Below, one piece after another: positions 8,212 to 17,096 of a DNA stretch of 64,000 nt. Below the pieces are notes generated by a model that saw only the letters and a list, made by a program, of their open reading frames with translations, was not told where the DNA came from and did no database searches. Made by a program: the position numbers and the translations under genes. Position 1 is the first letter of the stretch; each line of letters opens with the position of its first letter. The stretch is from Gammaproteobacteria bacterium (GTDB lineage Bacteria; Pseudomonadota; Gammaproteobacteria; Steroidobacterales; Steroidobacteraceae), in the NCBI GenBank assembly GCA_027365225.1, contig DAHXNV010000006.1, positions 23,822-87,821 on the forward strand. Reading direction: 5' to 3'.

Positions 8212-10323
8212 ATGGCGGTCACGGCCTCTTCGACGGCGCGCTCCGGGCGCCCTCCGCGCAGCGATGCGCAACCCGACTGGGAGCGGGTGACGCGCCTGCT
8301 GCAGCAATCCCGGGCGCTCGATGAGATCGAGGAGACGCGGTTGCTGCCCTCGCGGCAGATCCTCTATCAATTCTCGGCGCGCGGTCACGACCTGGCGCAG
8401 ATCCTGCTCGGCGTGCAACTGACCGATCCGCATGACGGGGTGAGCGTCTACTACCGCTCCCGTCCCCTGATGCTTGCCGTGGGCGTGGACCTGGAGGACG
8501 CGGCAGCCGCTCCGTTGGCGCGCCGCGGAGGGTTCAGCGACGGGCGGGACATCGGCGTGGTGTTCAACAAACCGGGGCGCGGCGCGGTAACCGTGCTGCC
8601 GGCCTGTGGCGGCGTCGGCGCGCAGTACACGCCGGCGGCGGGCTGGGCGCAAGCCATTGGCTATCATCATGGCACGCTCGGGCAGGCCGACTACGCCCGC
8701 AGCATCGCCGTCGTGCTCGGGGGCGATGCCTCGGTGGCCACCGCGGGGTTCTGGTCGGCGCTCACTCTGGCGACGACGCTGCGTCTGCCGATGCTCTTTT
8801 ACGTCGAGGACAACGGCTTCGGCATCTCGGTGAGCTCGCAGCTGCAGACTCCGGGGGGCAACATCGCCGCCAACCTGCGCTCGTTCTCGGGCTTGTCGAT
8901 CTACGAAGGTGACGGCGCCGAGCCGCTCGAGGCGGCCGAGCGGATTGGCACGGCGGTGCGGTTCGTGCGCGAGCAGCGCGCCCCGGCGCTGCTGCGCCTG
9001 ACGGTGCCGCGGCTCTGCGGCCACTCGGGTCAGGATACCCAGGCGTACAAGTCCGCCGCGACGCTCGCGCGCGAGCGCAGCAACGATCCGCTGCAGCGGC
9101 TGTATCGCCACCTGGTTCCCCAATGCATGTCCGATGGCGCGTGGCGGCAGCTCGAGGCCGAGGCGGTGCGCGCCGTTGAGCGGGCGCTCGAGCGCGCGCT
9201 CGAGCGCCCGGCGCCGGACCCGGGCCGGGTGCGCCGCTACGTCTTCACCGAGCACGACGCCGCCGGGCGCCTCGAGTTGCAGGAGCAGGGCGGCCTCGCG
9301 CCCCTCGGTGTGGCCGTTGCTCCGGGCGGCGCGGTGGCCGAGCCCGAGCCGAACCGCATCAACATGTTGACCGCGATACGGCGCACCCTCGATGTCGAGC
9401 TCGCGCGCAATCCGCGCATGGTGGTGTTTGGAGAGGACGTCGGCCCGAAAGGTGGAGTGCACGGCGCGACGCTCGGTCTGCAGGAAAGACACGGCGCGGC
9501 GCGAGTGTTCGATACCAGCCTTTCCGAGGAGGGTATCATCGGCCGGGCCGTCGGGCTCGCGCTGGCGGGACTGCTGCCGGTGCCGGAGATCCAGTTCCGC
9601 AAGTACGCTGATCCGGCTACCGAGCAGCTCAATGACTGCGGCACGATGCGCTGGCGCACCGCCAACCGATTCGCCGCGCCCATGGTCGTGCGGATGCCCG
9701 TGGGCTTTCTCAAGTGCGGCGATCCGTGGCACAGCCAGACCAACGAGGTCGCCTGGGTGCACGGAATCGGCTGGCGCGTGGCCGTGCCGTCGAACGCCGA
9801 GGATGCGGTCGGACTGCTGCGCGCGGCACTGCGTGGCAACGACCCGACGCTGTTTCTCGAGCACCGCTTGCTTCTCGATGGCGCGTCGGCGCGCCGGCCC
9901 TATCCCGGTGATGCGTACCTGCTGCCCTTCGGTAAGGCGCAGCGCGTACGGGAGGGCTCGGAGCTGACCGTCGTCACCTGGGGAGCGATGCTCGAGCGCT
10001 GCGAGCTCGCCGCCGAGGGCTCGGGCGTGCAGGTGGAGATTCTCGATCTGCGCACGCTCCTGCCGTGGGATCGTGCGGCGGTACTGGAGTCGGTGCGCAA
10101 GACGCGGCGCTGTCTGATCGTGCACGAGGACACGCTCACCGCCGGGTTCGGTGCGGAGCTCGCCGCGACGCTCGCGCGCGAGGCGTTCTTCAGCCTGGAT
10201 GCCCCGATCGAGCGACTGACGATGCCCGATATCCCGAGTCCGCACAGCCCGGTGCTGCTGAGTGCGGTGGTGCCGAGTGTCGAGTCCATCACGCGCGCCA
10301 TCCGGGCGCTGGCGAGCGTGTAG
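8212..10323 (+). CDS. Branched-chain 2-oxoacid dehydrogenase E1, alpha and beta fused
   Basis: Thiamine-diphosphate E1 component that decarboxylates branched-chain 2-oxoacids and acylates the lipoyl group of E2. The alpha-like half (about 1-340) carries the ThDP segment GGDASVATAGFWSAL ending in VEDNGFG. The beta-like half (about 380-703) begins INMLTAIRRTLDVEL and contains VFGEDVGPKGG, PEIQFRKYADPATEQL and a transketolase C-terminal domain. The join has a charged Ala-Leu-Glu-Arg-rich linker at about 323-340. The two halves are separate genes (bkdA1/bkdA2) in Pseudomonas; a single 703-residue polypeptide is the less common fused form. ATG 8212 has GGAG 6 bp upstream. The E2 gene starts 2 bp after its stop. 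Confidence 0.9.
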   Translation: MAVTASSTARSGRPPRSDAQPDWERVTRLLQQSRALDEIEETRLLPSRQILYQFSARGHDLAQILLGVQLTDPHDGVSVYYRSRPLMLAVGVDLEDAAAAPLARRGGFSDGRDIGVVFNKPGRGAVTVLPACGGVGAQYTPAAGWAQAIGYHHGTLGQADYARSIAVVLGGDASVATAGFWSALTLATTLRLPMLFYVEDNGFGISVSSQLQTPGGNIAANLRSFSGLSIYEGDGAEPLEAAERIGTAVRFVREQRAPALLRLTVPRLCGHSGQDTQAYKSAATLARERSNDPLQRLYRHLVPQCMSDGAWRQLEAEAVRAVERALERALERPAPDPGRVRRYVFTEHDAAGRLELQEQGGLAPLGVAVAPGGAVAEPEPNRINMLTAIRRTLDVELARNPRMVVFGEDVGPKGGVHGATLGLQERHGAARVFDTSLSEEGIIGRAVGLALAGLLPVPEIQFRKYADPATEQLNDCGTMRWRTANRFAAPMVVRMPVGFLKCGDPWHSQTNEVAWVHGIGWRVAVPSNAEDAVGLLRAALRGNDPTLFLEHRLLLDGASARRPYPGDAYLLPFGKAQRVREGSELTVVTWGAMLERCELAAEGSGVQVEILDLRTLLPWDRAAVLESVRKTRRCLIVHEDTLTAGFGAELAATLAREAFFSLDAPIERLTMPDIPSPHSPVLLSAVVPSVESITRAIRALASV

Positions 10324-10325
10324 CC

Positions 10326-11531
10326 ATGTCCGAGCCGTCAGTCGAGGTGCGCGCCCCGGCGGAGCAGCAAGAGGGCACCCGCTCGCAGGTGCTGCGCTGG
10401 CTCAAGGCGCTCGGGGAGCCGGTGAGCGAGCACGAGCCGCTGATCGAGCTGGAAACCGACAAGGTAACCGTGGAAGTGGCCGCGCCGGCCGCGGGTGTGC
10501 TCAGCGAAATCCTCAAGGCCGAGCGTGACGAGGTGGCGCCGGGGGAGCTGTTGGGGCGCATTGCACCAGCCGGCGAGCGGCGGCAGCCCGCGGGCGAGCC
10601 GGCGGGCACGGCCGGTCCGCCCGCGGCCCCGGCCCGCTTCGCGCCGGCGCGCACCGCCGAGCCGATGCGGGAGAGTCCGGCGGTGCGGCGGCTGCTCGCC
10701 GAGCGCGGCCTCACGGCGGCGCAGGTTCGCGGCACCGGTCCCGGCGGGCGGATCACGGTGGACGATGTGTTGGGTCATTCGGGCTCGCCGGCCGGTACGG
10801 CGCTGGGGGCCGAAGCGCGTGCAGGCGCTGGCAGCAACGTGCGGCGAGTGCCGCACACCGCGCTGCGCACGCGCATCGCCGCGCGCATGGTCGAGAGTCT
10901 CCTGCACACCGCGCCGCACGTGACGACCGTGTTCGAGGTCGATCTTGCAGCGGTGCTCGAGCATCGCCGGCGGCATCGGGAGGCCGTGGCGAGCCGCGCC
11001 GCCGCGCCGACCCTCACGGCGTATTTCGTGCGCGCGGCCGTGGCGGCCATTCAGGCGGTGCCGGAGGCCAACAGTCGCTGGACCGATGCGGCCCTCGAGG
11101 TGTACACGAGCGTCGATTTCGGCATAGCAACGGCCACGCCCGAGGGGCTTATCGTGCCGGTGCTGCGCTCGGCCGAGACGCTCGATCTGGAGCACACCGC
11201 GCGCGGCATCGAGGAGCTGGTCGGGCGCGCGCGCGCGGGCGGGCTGAGGCCCGAGGACGTGCGCGGCGGCACGTTCACACTTTCCAACCACGGTGTCAGC
11301 GGCAGCCTGCTCGCGACGCCGATCATCCTGCCGGCCGGGCAGGCCGCGATTCTCGGGGTGGGCAAGCTCGAGAAGCGTGCGGTGGTCATGGAAACCCAGG
11401 GTGAGGATCGTGTGGAAATCCGGCCGCGCTGCTATGCCACCCTCACCATCGACCACCGGGTCATGGACGGGGAGCGGGCGAACCGGTTCATGGGGATCTT
11501 CGCCGAGCGCCTGGCGAGCTGGACGGAGTGA
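10326..11531 (+). CDS. Dihydrolipoamide acyltransferase (E2) of 2-oxoacid dehydrogenase
   Basis: E2 core that accepts the acyl group on lipoate and passes it to CoA. Domains in order: lipoyl domain (about 1-80) with the lipoylated Lys in IELETDKVTVEV; an Ala/Pro-rich linker; a peripheral subunit-binding domain at about 118-150 (ESPAVRRLLAERGL, GTGPGGRITVDDV); and the catalytic acyltransferase domain ending with LTIDHRVMDGERANRF, which contains the HxxxDG active-site motif. The 401-residue length fits a single-lipoyl E2. ATG 10326 lies two bases after the E1 stop. No E3 (lipoamide dehydrogenase) gene follows, so E3 must be encoded elsewhere. Grouping with the Lrp regulator and fused E1 favours branched-chain acids over pyruvate. 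Confidence 0.92.
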   Translation: MSEPSVEVRAPAEQQEGTRSQVLRWLKALGEPVSEHEPLIELETDKVTVEVAAPAAGVLSEILKAERDEVAPGELLGRIAPAGERRQPAGEPAGTAGPPAAPARFAPARTAEPMRESPAVRRLLAERGLTAAQVRGTGPGGRITVDDVLGHSGSPAGTALGAEARAGAGSNVRRVPHTALRTRIAARMVESLLHTAPHVTTVFEVDLAAVLEHRRRHREAVASRAAAPTLTAYFVRAAVAAIQAVPEANSRWTDAALEVYTSVDFGIATATPEGLIVPVLRSAETLDLEHTARGIEELVGRARAGGLRPEDVRGGTFTLSNHGVSGSLLATPIILPAGQAAILGVGKLEKRAVVMETQGEDRVEIRPRCYATLTIDHRVMDGERANRFMGIFAERLASWTE

Positions 11532-11591
11532 GCGCCTGCGCCCTCACGGCGGCGCGCAACTCGCGGTGCAGCAGCGGGTGAGGCGCCCGGC

Positions 11592-12515
11592 CTAGCGGAT
11601 CAACCCGCCAAATCGGGCCTGTGATTCGGGGCCGGCCGGCGGCAGGGGACCGCGCAGCGTCGCGCCGTACTCGCTCAAATGTTGCTCGGCGGCGGTGAAA
11701 ACGGCGGTATACAGGCCGGCACACAGGGCGTAGGCCTCGACCCCGATCCAACTCTCCGGCAGCAGAGCCGGGGGCAGGAGCGGGTCGCGCAGATGGATCT
11801 TGCGGTAGTCGTGAATCAACAGCGTGCGCACCACGAACGCCGATTGCGGCCGCAGCGCGCGCAGATCGCGCGCCGCTGCGATCGGTGCAAAGGTGTCGCG
11901 GAACTTGCGGTAGCGGCGCGCGATCTGCTCGAGGTCCCACGCCAGACTCACGCAGCGGCGGTCGGCCTGCGCGCTCTCGCCTCGGCTCTCGAACAGCCAG
12001 CCCGCATCGGCCCAGCCGCGCAGCGCGAGCCAGGCGCGCGCTTGCGCGCAGGTGAGCGCCGGGTGCGCATAGAGCCCGGGGGTGATCTGCCCGAAACCGA
12101 GCCAGCGCAGCGCTGCGCGCAGGCCGCTACGGTCGGCGCGCCCCGCTGCCAGGGCGAGCAGCGTCCAGCGCCCGTGCCACGCGCTCGGGTTCGGCGCGTA
12201 GATCCGCGCGGTCGCCTCGGCGAAAACGGCGCGGCCGGTCTCGGTGAGGCGGTATTCGCTGTGCCGTCCTGCTCGGACGGAGAGCAGCCAATCCGCGGCG
12301 GCGAGCCGCGCCACGGCGGTGCGCACCAGCCGCTCGGCCAGCCCGAACGGCTCGGCCAGTCGAATCAGGCTGCCGAGGGTGATGCGCCCGCCGCGCGGGG
12401 CGATCGCGTCCCCGAAGATCGTCATCAGCAGCGAGCCGCTGCGCAGCGGACGTTGCGCGCGGAAGCGGCGCCGAAGCGCCTCGATTGCCGGTTGCGCGTC
12501 GTGGGTCGAGTCCAT
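11592..12515 (-). CDS. paaX: Phenylacetate catabolism repressor PaaX
   Basis: Repressor of phenylacetate genes that in known systems is released by phenylacetyl-CoA. The 307-residue protein has the PaaX layout: an N-terminal winged helix ([20 protein letters not shown] then [19 protein letters not shown]) with [18 protein letters not shown], a central domain beginning [11 protein letters not shown], and a C-terminal domain with [22 protein letters not shown] 12515 (MDSTHDAQ) fits the family N-terminus; the frame is open 63 bp further upstream but lacks supporting homology. It is divergent from paaA across 113 bp that hold a strong promoter within an inverted repeat. Confidence 0.93.
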   Translation of the reverse strand: MDSTHDAQPAIEALRRRFRAQRPLRSGSLLMTIFGDAIAPRGGRITLGSLIRLAEPFGLAERLVRTAVARLAAADWLLSVRAGRHSEYRLTETGRAVFAEATARIYAPNPSAWHGRWTLLALAAGRADRSGLRAALRWLGFGQITPGLYAHPALTCAQARAWLALRGWADAGWLFESRGESAQADRRCVSLAWDLEQIARRYRKFRDTFAPIAAARDLRALRPQSAFVVRTLLIHDYRKIHLRDPLLPPALLPESWIGVEAYALCAGLYTAVFTAAEQHLSEYGATLRGPLPPAGPESQARFGGLIR

Positions 12516-12569
12516 GGGCCCCCGGGGAGGGATTTGGCAGGGGACGGACACATTGTGCCATGAATTCTC

Positions 12570-12609
12570 TTGACACAAAAACGGGACGGAATATAGTTTT
12601 TCGGTGTCA
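12570..12609 (+). promoter_or_regulatory. paaA promoter embedded in an inverted repeat (probable PaaX operator)
   Basis: A near-consensus sigma-70 promoter, TTGACA (12570-12575), 16-bp spacer, TATAGT (12592-12597), faces paaA. The same bases form an inverted repeat: TGACAC (12571-12576) with AAAAAC (12577-12582) on the left, GTTTTT (12596-12601) and GTGTCA (12604-12609) on the right, with a 2-bp insertion in the right arm. The arms cover both the -35 and -10, ideal for repression by PaaX. A small palindrome CACATTGTG at 12549-12557 lies between this and paaX. Confidence 0.65.
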
Positions 12610-12628
12610 CGTTAGGCTCGGCTTCGGC

Positions 12629-13642
12629 ATGTATACGCAAGCATTGGATTCGGCAGGCGCCGCCGAGCCGCAGGGCGACGTGGAGGAGGCCGCGCGTCTG
12701 GAGCGGTTTCAGGCGCGCATCGATCGCGACGAGAAGATCGAGCCGAAGGATTGGATGCCGGAGGATTACCGGCAGGCGCTCATCCGGCAGATCGCCCAGC
12801 ACGCCCATTCGGAAGTCGTCGGGATGCTGCCGGAGGGCAACTGGATCACCCGCGCGCCGTCGCTGCGGCGCAAAGTGGTGTTGATCGCCAAGGTGCAGGA
12901 CGAGGGTGGCCATGGGATGTACTTGTACAGCGCGGCCGAGACGCTCGGTGTCTCGCGCGCGGCGCTGATCGAGCAGCTGCTCGCGGGGCGCGCCAAGTAC
13001 TCGAGCATTTTCAATTACCCCACGCTCACCTGGGCGGACATCGGGGCGATCGGCTGGCTGGTCGACGGCGCGGCGATCATGAATCAGATCCCGCTGTGCC
13101 GCTGCTCGTACGGGCCGTATGCGCGCGCCATGGTGCGCATTTGCAAGGAGGAGAGCTTCCATCAGCGCCAAGGCTATGAGCTGATGCTGACGCTTGTGCG
13201 CGGCAGTGCCGCGCAGCGCACCATGGCCCAAGAGGCGCTGAACCGCTGGTGGTGGCCGTCGCTGATGATGTTTGGGCCGAGCGATGCGCACTCGGTGCAC
13301 ACGGCGCAATCGCTGCGCTGGAAGATCAAGCGATTCAGCAACGACGAGCTGCGGCAGAAATTCATCGACGTGACGGTGCCGCAGGCTCAGTACCTGGGGC
13401 TCACCGTGCCGGATCCGCAGCTGTGCTGGGACGAGCCGGCGCAGCACTTTCGCGCCGGTCCGATCGACTGGAGCGAGTTCCAAGCGGTGCTCGCGGGCGA
13501 TGGTCCGTGCAACCGCGAGCGGCTGGCCGCGCGGCGCGAGGCGCACGAGGCCGGTCGCTGGGTGCGCGAAGCGGCGGCGGCGTATGCCGAGAAGCACCGC
13601 ACGGCGCGCCCGCGCCCAGCGGCTGAGGAGGGCGGAACATGA
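12629..13642 (+). CDS. paaA: Phenylacetyl-CoA epoxidase catalytic subunit PaaA
   Basis: Diiron oxygenase subunit that forms the ring 1,2-epoxide of phenylacetyl-CoA. The 337-residue protein carries the ferritin-like diiron ligands in [30 protein letters not shown] and [17 protein letters not shown] (two helices with ExxH-type pairs). [14 protein letters not shown] follows. ATG 12629 (MYTQALDS) begins just before conserved sequence; earlier in-frame codons fall inside the operator. The start codon lies about 30 bp after the -10 element with no clear Shine-Dalgarno. It overlaps paaB by 4 bp and heads a tight paaABCDE operon. Confidence 0.96.
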   Translation: MYTQALDSAGAAEPQGDVEEAARLERFQARIDRDEKIEPKDWMPEDYRQALIRQIAQHAHSEVVGMLPEGNWITRAPSLRRKVVLIAKVQDEGGHGMYLYSAAETLGVSRAALIEQLLAGRAKYSSIFNYPTLTWADIGAIGWLVDGAAIMNQIPLCRCSYGPYARAMVRICKEESFHQRQGYELMLTLVRGSAAQRTMAQEALNRWWWPSLMMFGPSDAHSVHTAQSLRWKIKRFSNDELRQKFIDVTVPQAQYLGLTVPDPQLCWDEPAQHFRAGPIDWSEFQAVLAGDGPCNRERLAARREAHEAGRWVREAAAAYAEKHRTARPRPAAEEGGT

Positions 13643-13923
13643 CCGAGGATTGGCTGTTGTACGAGGTGTTCATCCGTTCGCGCTCGGGACTCGAGCACAA
13701 GCACGTCGGCAGTGTGCATGCCGCCGATGCGCGCATGGCGATCGAGCATGCCCGCGACACGTACACCCGACGCCTCGAGGGGGTGAGCATCTGGGTCGTG
13801 CGCTCGAGTGAGATCGTCGCTTCCGATCCGGAGGAGGCCGAGGCGCTGTTCGAGCCGGCGCGCGACAAGATCTATCGTCATCCGACGTTCTACGCGATCC
13901 CGGAGGAGGTCAAGAACCTATGA
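13639..13923 (+). CDS. paaB: Phenylacetyl-CoA epoxidase subunit PaaB
   Basis: Small subunit of the PaaABCE epoxidase thought to bridge catalytic subunits. It is 94 residues and shows the family pattern [42 protein letters not shown] and a C-terminal [23 protein letters not shown] end. The ATG overlaps the paaA stop (ATGA at 13639-13642), and its own stop overlaps paaC in the same way, indicating translational coupling and fixed stoichiometry. Confidence 0.95.
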   Translation: MTEDWLLYEVFIRSRSGLEHKHVGSVHAADARMAIEHARDTYTRRLEGVSIWVVRSSEIVASDPEEAEALFEPARDKIYRHPTFYAIPEEVKNL

Positions 13924-14708
13924 GCGCGGCGATCGCCCCCGAGCGGCCGCACGCCACCGCCGAGGAGCGCTTCGAGTACACGCTGCGCCTTGCCGACACC
14001 AGCCTGGTGGCAGGCCAGCGTCTCGCCGAGTGGCTCGGGCACGGCCCGGCGCTCGAGGAAGATCTGGCGCTGGGCAACATTGCGCTCGACCTGATCGGCC
14101 AGGCGCGGCTGCTGCTCGCGCTCGCCGGCCGCATCGAGGGGCGCGGCCGCGACGAGGACGCGCTTGCGTTCTGGCGCGATGCCGGGCAGTTCCGCAACGT
14201 CTCGCTGGCCGAGCAGCCGAACGGGGACTTTGGCCAGACCATCGTGCGACAGTGCCTGCTCGATGCGTGGCAACTCGAGACCTACGCGAGCCTGGCCGGC
14301 TCGCTCGAGGCCGAGCTCGCCGACATCGCCAAGAAGGCCGTCAAGGAATGCCGGTACCACTGGCGCTACAGTTCGGGGTGGCTGGTGCGCCTCGGGGATG
14401 GCACCGAGGAAAGTCACCGGCGCGTCGGTGCGGCGGTGCAGGATCTGTGGCGTTTCACCGATGAGCTGCTCACGCCCGATGCGCTCGATGCGCGCATGAC
14501 CGAATGCGGTATCGCGCCGCCGGCGGCGGCGATCCGCGAGCGCTGGGAGCGGCGCGTGGCGGGGGTGCTGGCGGAGGCGAAACTGCCGCAGCCGGCGCGT
14601 TCGCACTATCCGTGGCACGGCAAGCGCGGCGTGCACACCGAGGCGCTCGGGCATCTGCTCGCAACCCTGCAACATCTGCCGCGGACCTACCCCGGAGTGT
14701 CGTGGTGA
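13920..14708 (+). CDS. paaC: Phenylacetyl-CoA epoxidase structural subunit PaaC
   Basis: Ferritin-fold partner of PaaA, needed for stability and substrate binding. The 262-residue protein has the typical early segments LRLADTSLVAGQRLAEWLG and EEDLALGNIALDLIGQARLLL, then AFWRDAGQFRN and KKAVKECRYHWRYSSGWLVRLG, and a C-terminal WHGKRGVHTEALGHLL. The start overlaps paaB by 4 bp and the stop overlaps the GTG of paaD. Confidence 0.95.
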   Translation: MSAAIAPERPHATAEERFEYTLRLADTSLVAGQRLAEWLGHGPALEEDLALGNIALDLIGQARLLLALAGRIEGRGRDEDALAFWRDAGQFRNVSLAEQPNGDFGQTIVRQCLLDAWQLETYASLAGSLEAELADIAKKAVKECRYHWRYSSGWLVRLGDGTEESHRRVGAAVQDLWRFTDELLTPDALDARMTECGIAPPAAAIRERWERRVAGVLAEAKLPQPARSHYPWHGKRGVHTEALGHLLATLQHLPRTYPGVSW

Positions 14709-15190
14709 GCGCGCCGGCGGCCGCGGCCGCGGCACTGCGCGAGCGGCGCGTCTGGCGCACGCTCGAGTCGGTGCCGGACCCGGAGATTCCGGTGGTCAAT
14801 GTCGTGGAACTCGGCATCGTGCGCCACGTGCGCACGGCGGGGGATGGGCGCATCCACGTGGGGCTCACTCCGACGTATTCGGGGTGCCCGGCTACGGAGG
14901 TCATCGAACAGGCGGTGCGCACGGCGCTCGATCATGCGGGCCTGGATGATGTGGCGCTCGAGACGGTGCTGTGGCCGGCCTGGTCGAGCGAGTGGCTGAG
15001 CGAGTCGGGTCGGCGCAAGCTCGAGGCGTTCGGTGTCGCGATCGAGCCCCGGGCGGGGGCGGCGCCGGCCTGTCCGCGCTGCGCCAGCCGCAACGTCGAG
15101 CGTATCGGGGAGTTCGGCTCTACGCCCTGCAAGGCGCATTATCGCTGTCGGACGTGCCTCGAGCCGTTCGATACGTTCAAGTGCATTTGA
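14705..15190 (+). CDS. paaD: Phenylacetate pathway Fe-S maturation protein PaaD
   Basis: DUF59/MIP18-type protein believed to help assemble the iron centres of the epoxidase. Residues about 10-100 form the DUF59 domain (SVPDPEIPVVNVVELGIV, LTPTYSGCPATEVI). The C-terminus carries two cysteine pairs, CPRC and CRTC, the zinc/iron ribbon typical of PaaD. The GTG at 14705 overlaps the paaC stop and has CGGAG 7-8 bp upstream; GTG 14702 is an equally placed alternative. Length 161 residues. Confidence 0.93.
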   Translation: MSAPAAAAAALRERRVWRTLESVPDPEIPVVNVVELGIVRHVRTAGDGRIHVGLTPTYSGCPATEVIEQAVRTALDHAGLDDVALETVLWPAWSSEWLSESGRRKLEAFGVAIEPRAGAAPACPRCASRNVERIGEFGSTPCKAHYRCRTCLEPFDTFKCI

Positions 15191-15191
15191 G

Positions 15192-16262
15192 ATGCTGAGA
15201 TTCCACAGGCTGCGCGTCGTCGAGGTGCGCCCCGAAGCCGAGGATGCCGTCGCTGTTGCGCTCGAGGTGCCCGCTGGGCTGCGCGGGGAATATCGCGGCT
15301 CGCCCGGCCAACACATCGTGCTGCGCGCGACGGACGGGGACGGGGAGCTGCGCCGGACCTATTCGCTCACCGACGCGCCGGGGTCGGAGCCGCTGCACAT
15401 CCTCGTGCGCAAGCAGCCGCAGGGGCGCATGTCGCAATGGCTGGCGGGCCTGAGGTGCGGAACACAGATCGAGGTGCTGCCGCCGAACGGCAGCTTCACG
15501 CCGCACTCCGGCTCGCTCGATCGCGGCCTGCGAGTCGCATTCGCCGCCGGCAGCGGCATCACGCCGGTGCTGTCGGTGACGCGCGCGGTGCTGGCCGCCG
15601 GCGGTGCCATGATGATCTTTTACGGCAATCGCGCCAGCGCCCGCGCCATGGGGCTCGAGACGCTGCAGGGACTGAAGGATCGCTATCCCGAGCGGCTGTC
15701 GCTGCATTTCATCATGAGCCGCGAGCCGCAGGAGGTCGGGCTCTACAACGGACGGCTCGATGGCGCGAAGGTCCGCGAGCTGGCCGGCGCGTTCTTCGAG
15801 CCGCGACGGATCCTCGAGGCGTTCGTCTGCGGTCCGGGCGACATGGGCGGGCAGGCGAGGGCGGCGCTGCAGGCGCTCGGTATGCCGGCCGAGCGCATTC
15901 ATGTGGAGCATTTTGCGGTGGCCGGTGAGGCGGTGGCCGAGGCTGACTCGCCGGCGGCAGAGCAGGCCCCTCGGGCGGGGATGGCCGAGGTCGGTGTGAC
16001 GCTCGACGGCCGGCGCCGCTCGTTCCCGATGGCGCTCGATGCCGATACGGTGCTCGATGCCGCGGAGCGGGCCGGCATCGAGCTGCCCTTTTCCTGCCGC
16101 TCCGGCGTGTGCTCGACCTGCCGCACCAAGGTTGTGCGCGGCAAGGTTCGCATGGAGCACAACTACGCGCTCGAGGCGTGGGAGCTCGAGCAGGGCTACG
16201 TACTGGCGTGCCAGTCGAGGTGCCTGACGCCGCAGCTCGAGCTCGATTACGACGAGCGGTGA
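15192..16262 (+). CDS. paaE: Phenylacetyl-CoA epoxidase reductase PaaE
   Basis: NADPH-dependent flavin/iron-sulfur reductase that feeds electrons to PaaA. The 356-residue protein has an FAD-binding barrel (GQHIVLRA, LRRTYSLTDAPGS), a nucleotide-binding domain (FAAGSGITPVLSVTRAVL; AFVCGPGDMG), and a C-terminal plant-type 2Fe-2S ferredoxin domain with SCRSGVCSTCRTKVVRG and a last Cys in VLACQSRC. ATG 15192 follows the paaD stop by one base and starts directly with conserved sequence. Confidence 0.95.
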   Translation: MLRFHRLRVVEVRPEAEDAVAVALEVPAGLRGEYRGSPGQHIVLRATDGDGELRRTYSLTDAPGSEPLHILVRKQPQGRMSQWLAGLRCGTQIEVLPPNGSFTPHSGSLDRGLRVAFAAGSGITPVLSVTRAVLAAGGAMMIFYGNRASARAMGLETLQGLKDRYPERLSLHFIMSREPQEVGLYNGRLDGAKVRELAGAFFEPRRILEAFVCGPGDMGGQARAALQALGMPAERIHVEHFAVAGEAVAEADSPAAEQAPRAGMAEVGVTLDGRRRSFPMALDADTVLDAAERAGIELPFSCRSGVCSTCRTKVVRGKVRMEHNYALEAWELEQGYVLACQSRCLTPQLELDYDER

Positions 16263-16286
16263 GTCGGCCGGCAGGGTGAGGATCCC

Positions 16287-17078
16287 ATGAGCTACCAGAC
16301 CATCGACTACGCGGTTGCCGCAGGCATCGCCCGCCTCAGGTTGAATCGGCCGGAACGGCTCAACAGCTTCAATGCGCTCATGCACCAGGAGGTGCGCCAT
16401 GCGCTCACGGCGCTCGCGGCCGACACCGAGGCGCGAGTGTTGATCCTCACCGGCGCCGGTCGCGGCTTTTGCGCCGGACAGGACCTCGGCGATCGGGCGA
16501 GTGTCCCGGGGGGCGCGCCGGCGGACCTCGGGGAGTCGATCGAGCGCCATTACAACCCGTTGATCCTGATGTTGCGCCGGCTGCCGTTGCCGGTCATCGC
16601 CGCGGTCAATGGCGTGGCGGCCGGCGCGGGCGCGAATATCGCGTTCGCCTGCGATCTGGTGCTGGCGGGGCGCTCGGCGAGTTTCGTGCAGGCGTTCGCG
16701 CGTATCGGTCTGGTACCGGATTGCGGCGGCACGTGGTTCGTGCCGCGGCTGGTCGGAGCGGCGCGGGCGATGGGACTGGCGCTGCTCGGGGAGAAGCTGC
16801 CGGCCGCGCAGGCGGCGCAGTGGGGACTGATCTGGCGCTGTCTCGAGGACGATGAGCTCGGGCCGGAGGTCGATTCGCTCGCCGAGCGGCTGGCCGCCGC
16901 CCCGACCCGCGCGCTGGCGCGCGCCAAGCAATTGATCTGGCAAAGCGCAAACCGCACGCTCGAGCAACAGCTCGATGCGGAGCGGGACGCGCAGCGTGAG
17001 CTCGGCTACAGCGTCGATTATGCCGAAGGGGTCGCGGCGTTCATCGGCAAGCGCGAGCCGCGATTCACGGGGCGATGA
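16287..17078 (+). CDS. paaG: Enoyl-CoA hydratase/isomerase, PaaG-like
   Basis: Crotonase-fold enzyme, probably 1,2-epoxyphenylacetyl-CoA isomerase (oxepin-CoA formation). It is 263 residues, with LNRPERLNSFNALMHQEV at the N-terminus, the oxyanion-hole segment RGFCAGQDLGDR and GVAAGAGANIAFACDLVLA, and IGLVPDCGGTWFVPRLVG containing the Asp typical of PaaG isomerases. The start is 24 bp after paaE and the stop is 18 bp before paaZ, so it belongs to the same operon. A PaaF-type hydratase function is possible, but position and motif favour PaaG. Confidence 0.87.
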   Translation: MSYQTIDYAVAAGIARLRLNRPERLNSFNALMHQEVRHALTALAADTEARVLILTGAGRGFCAGQDLGDRASVPGGAPADLGESIERHYNPLILMLRRLPLPVIAAVNGVAAGAGANIAFACDLVLAGRSASFVQAFARIGLVPDCGGTWFVPRLVGAARAMGLALLGEKLPAAQAAQWGLIWRCLEDDELGPEVDSLAERLAAAPTRALARAKQLIWQSANRTLEQQLDAERDAQRELGYSVDYAEGVAAFIGKREPRFTGR

Positions 17079-17096
17079 CCCAGCGGGGGAGAGCTG

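Noticed and set aside
8068..10245. Minus-strand open frame of about 720 codons opposite the E1 gene
   Set aside because: Antisense shadow of a conserved enzyme with full motifs on the plus strand.
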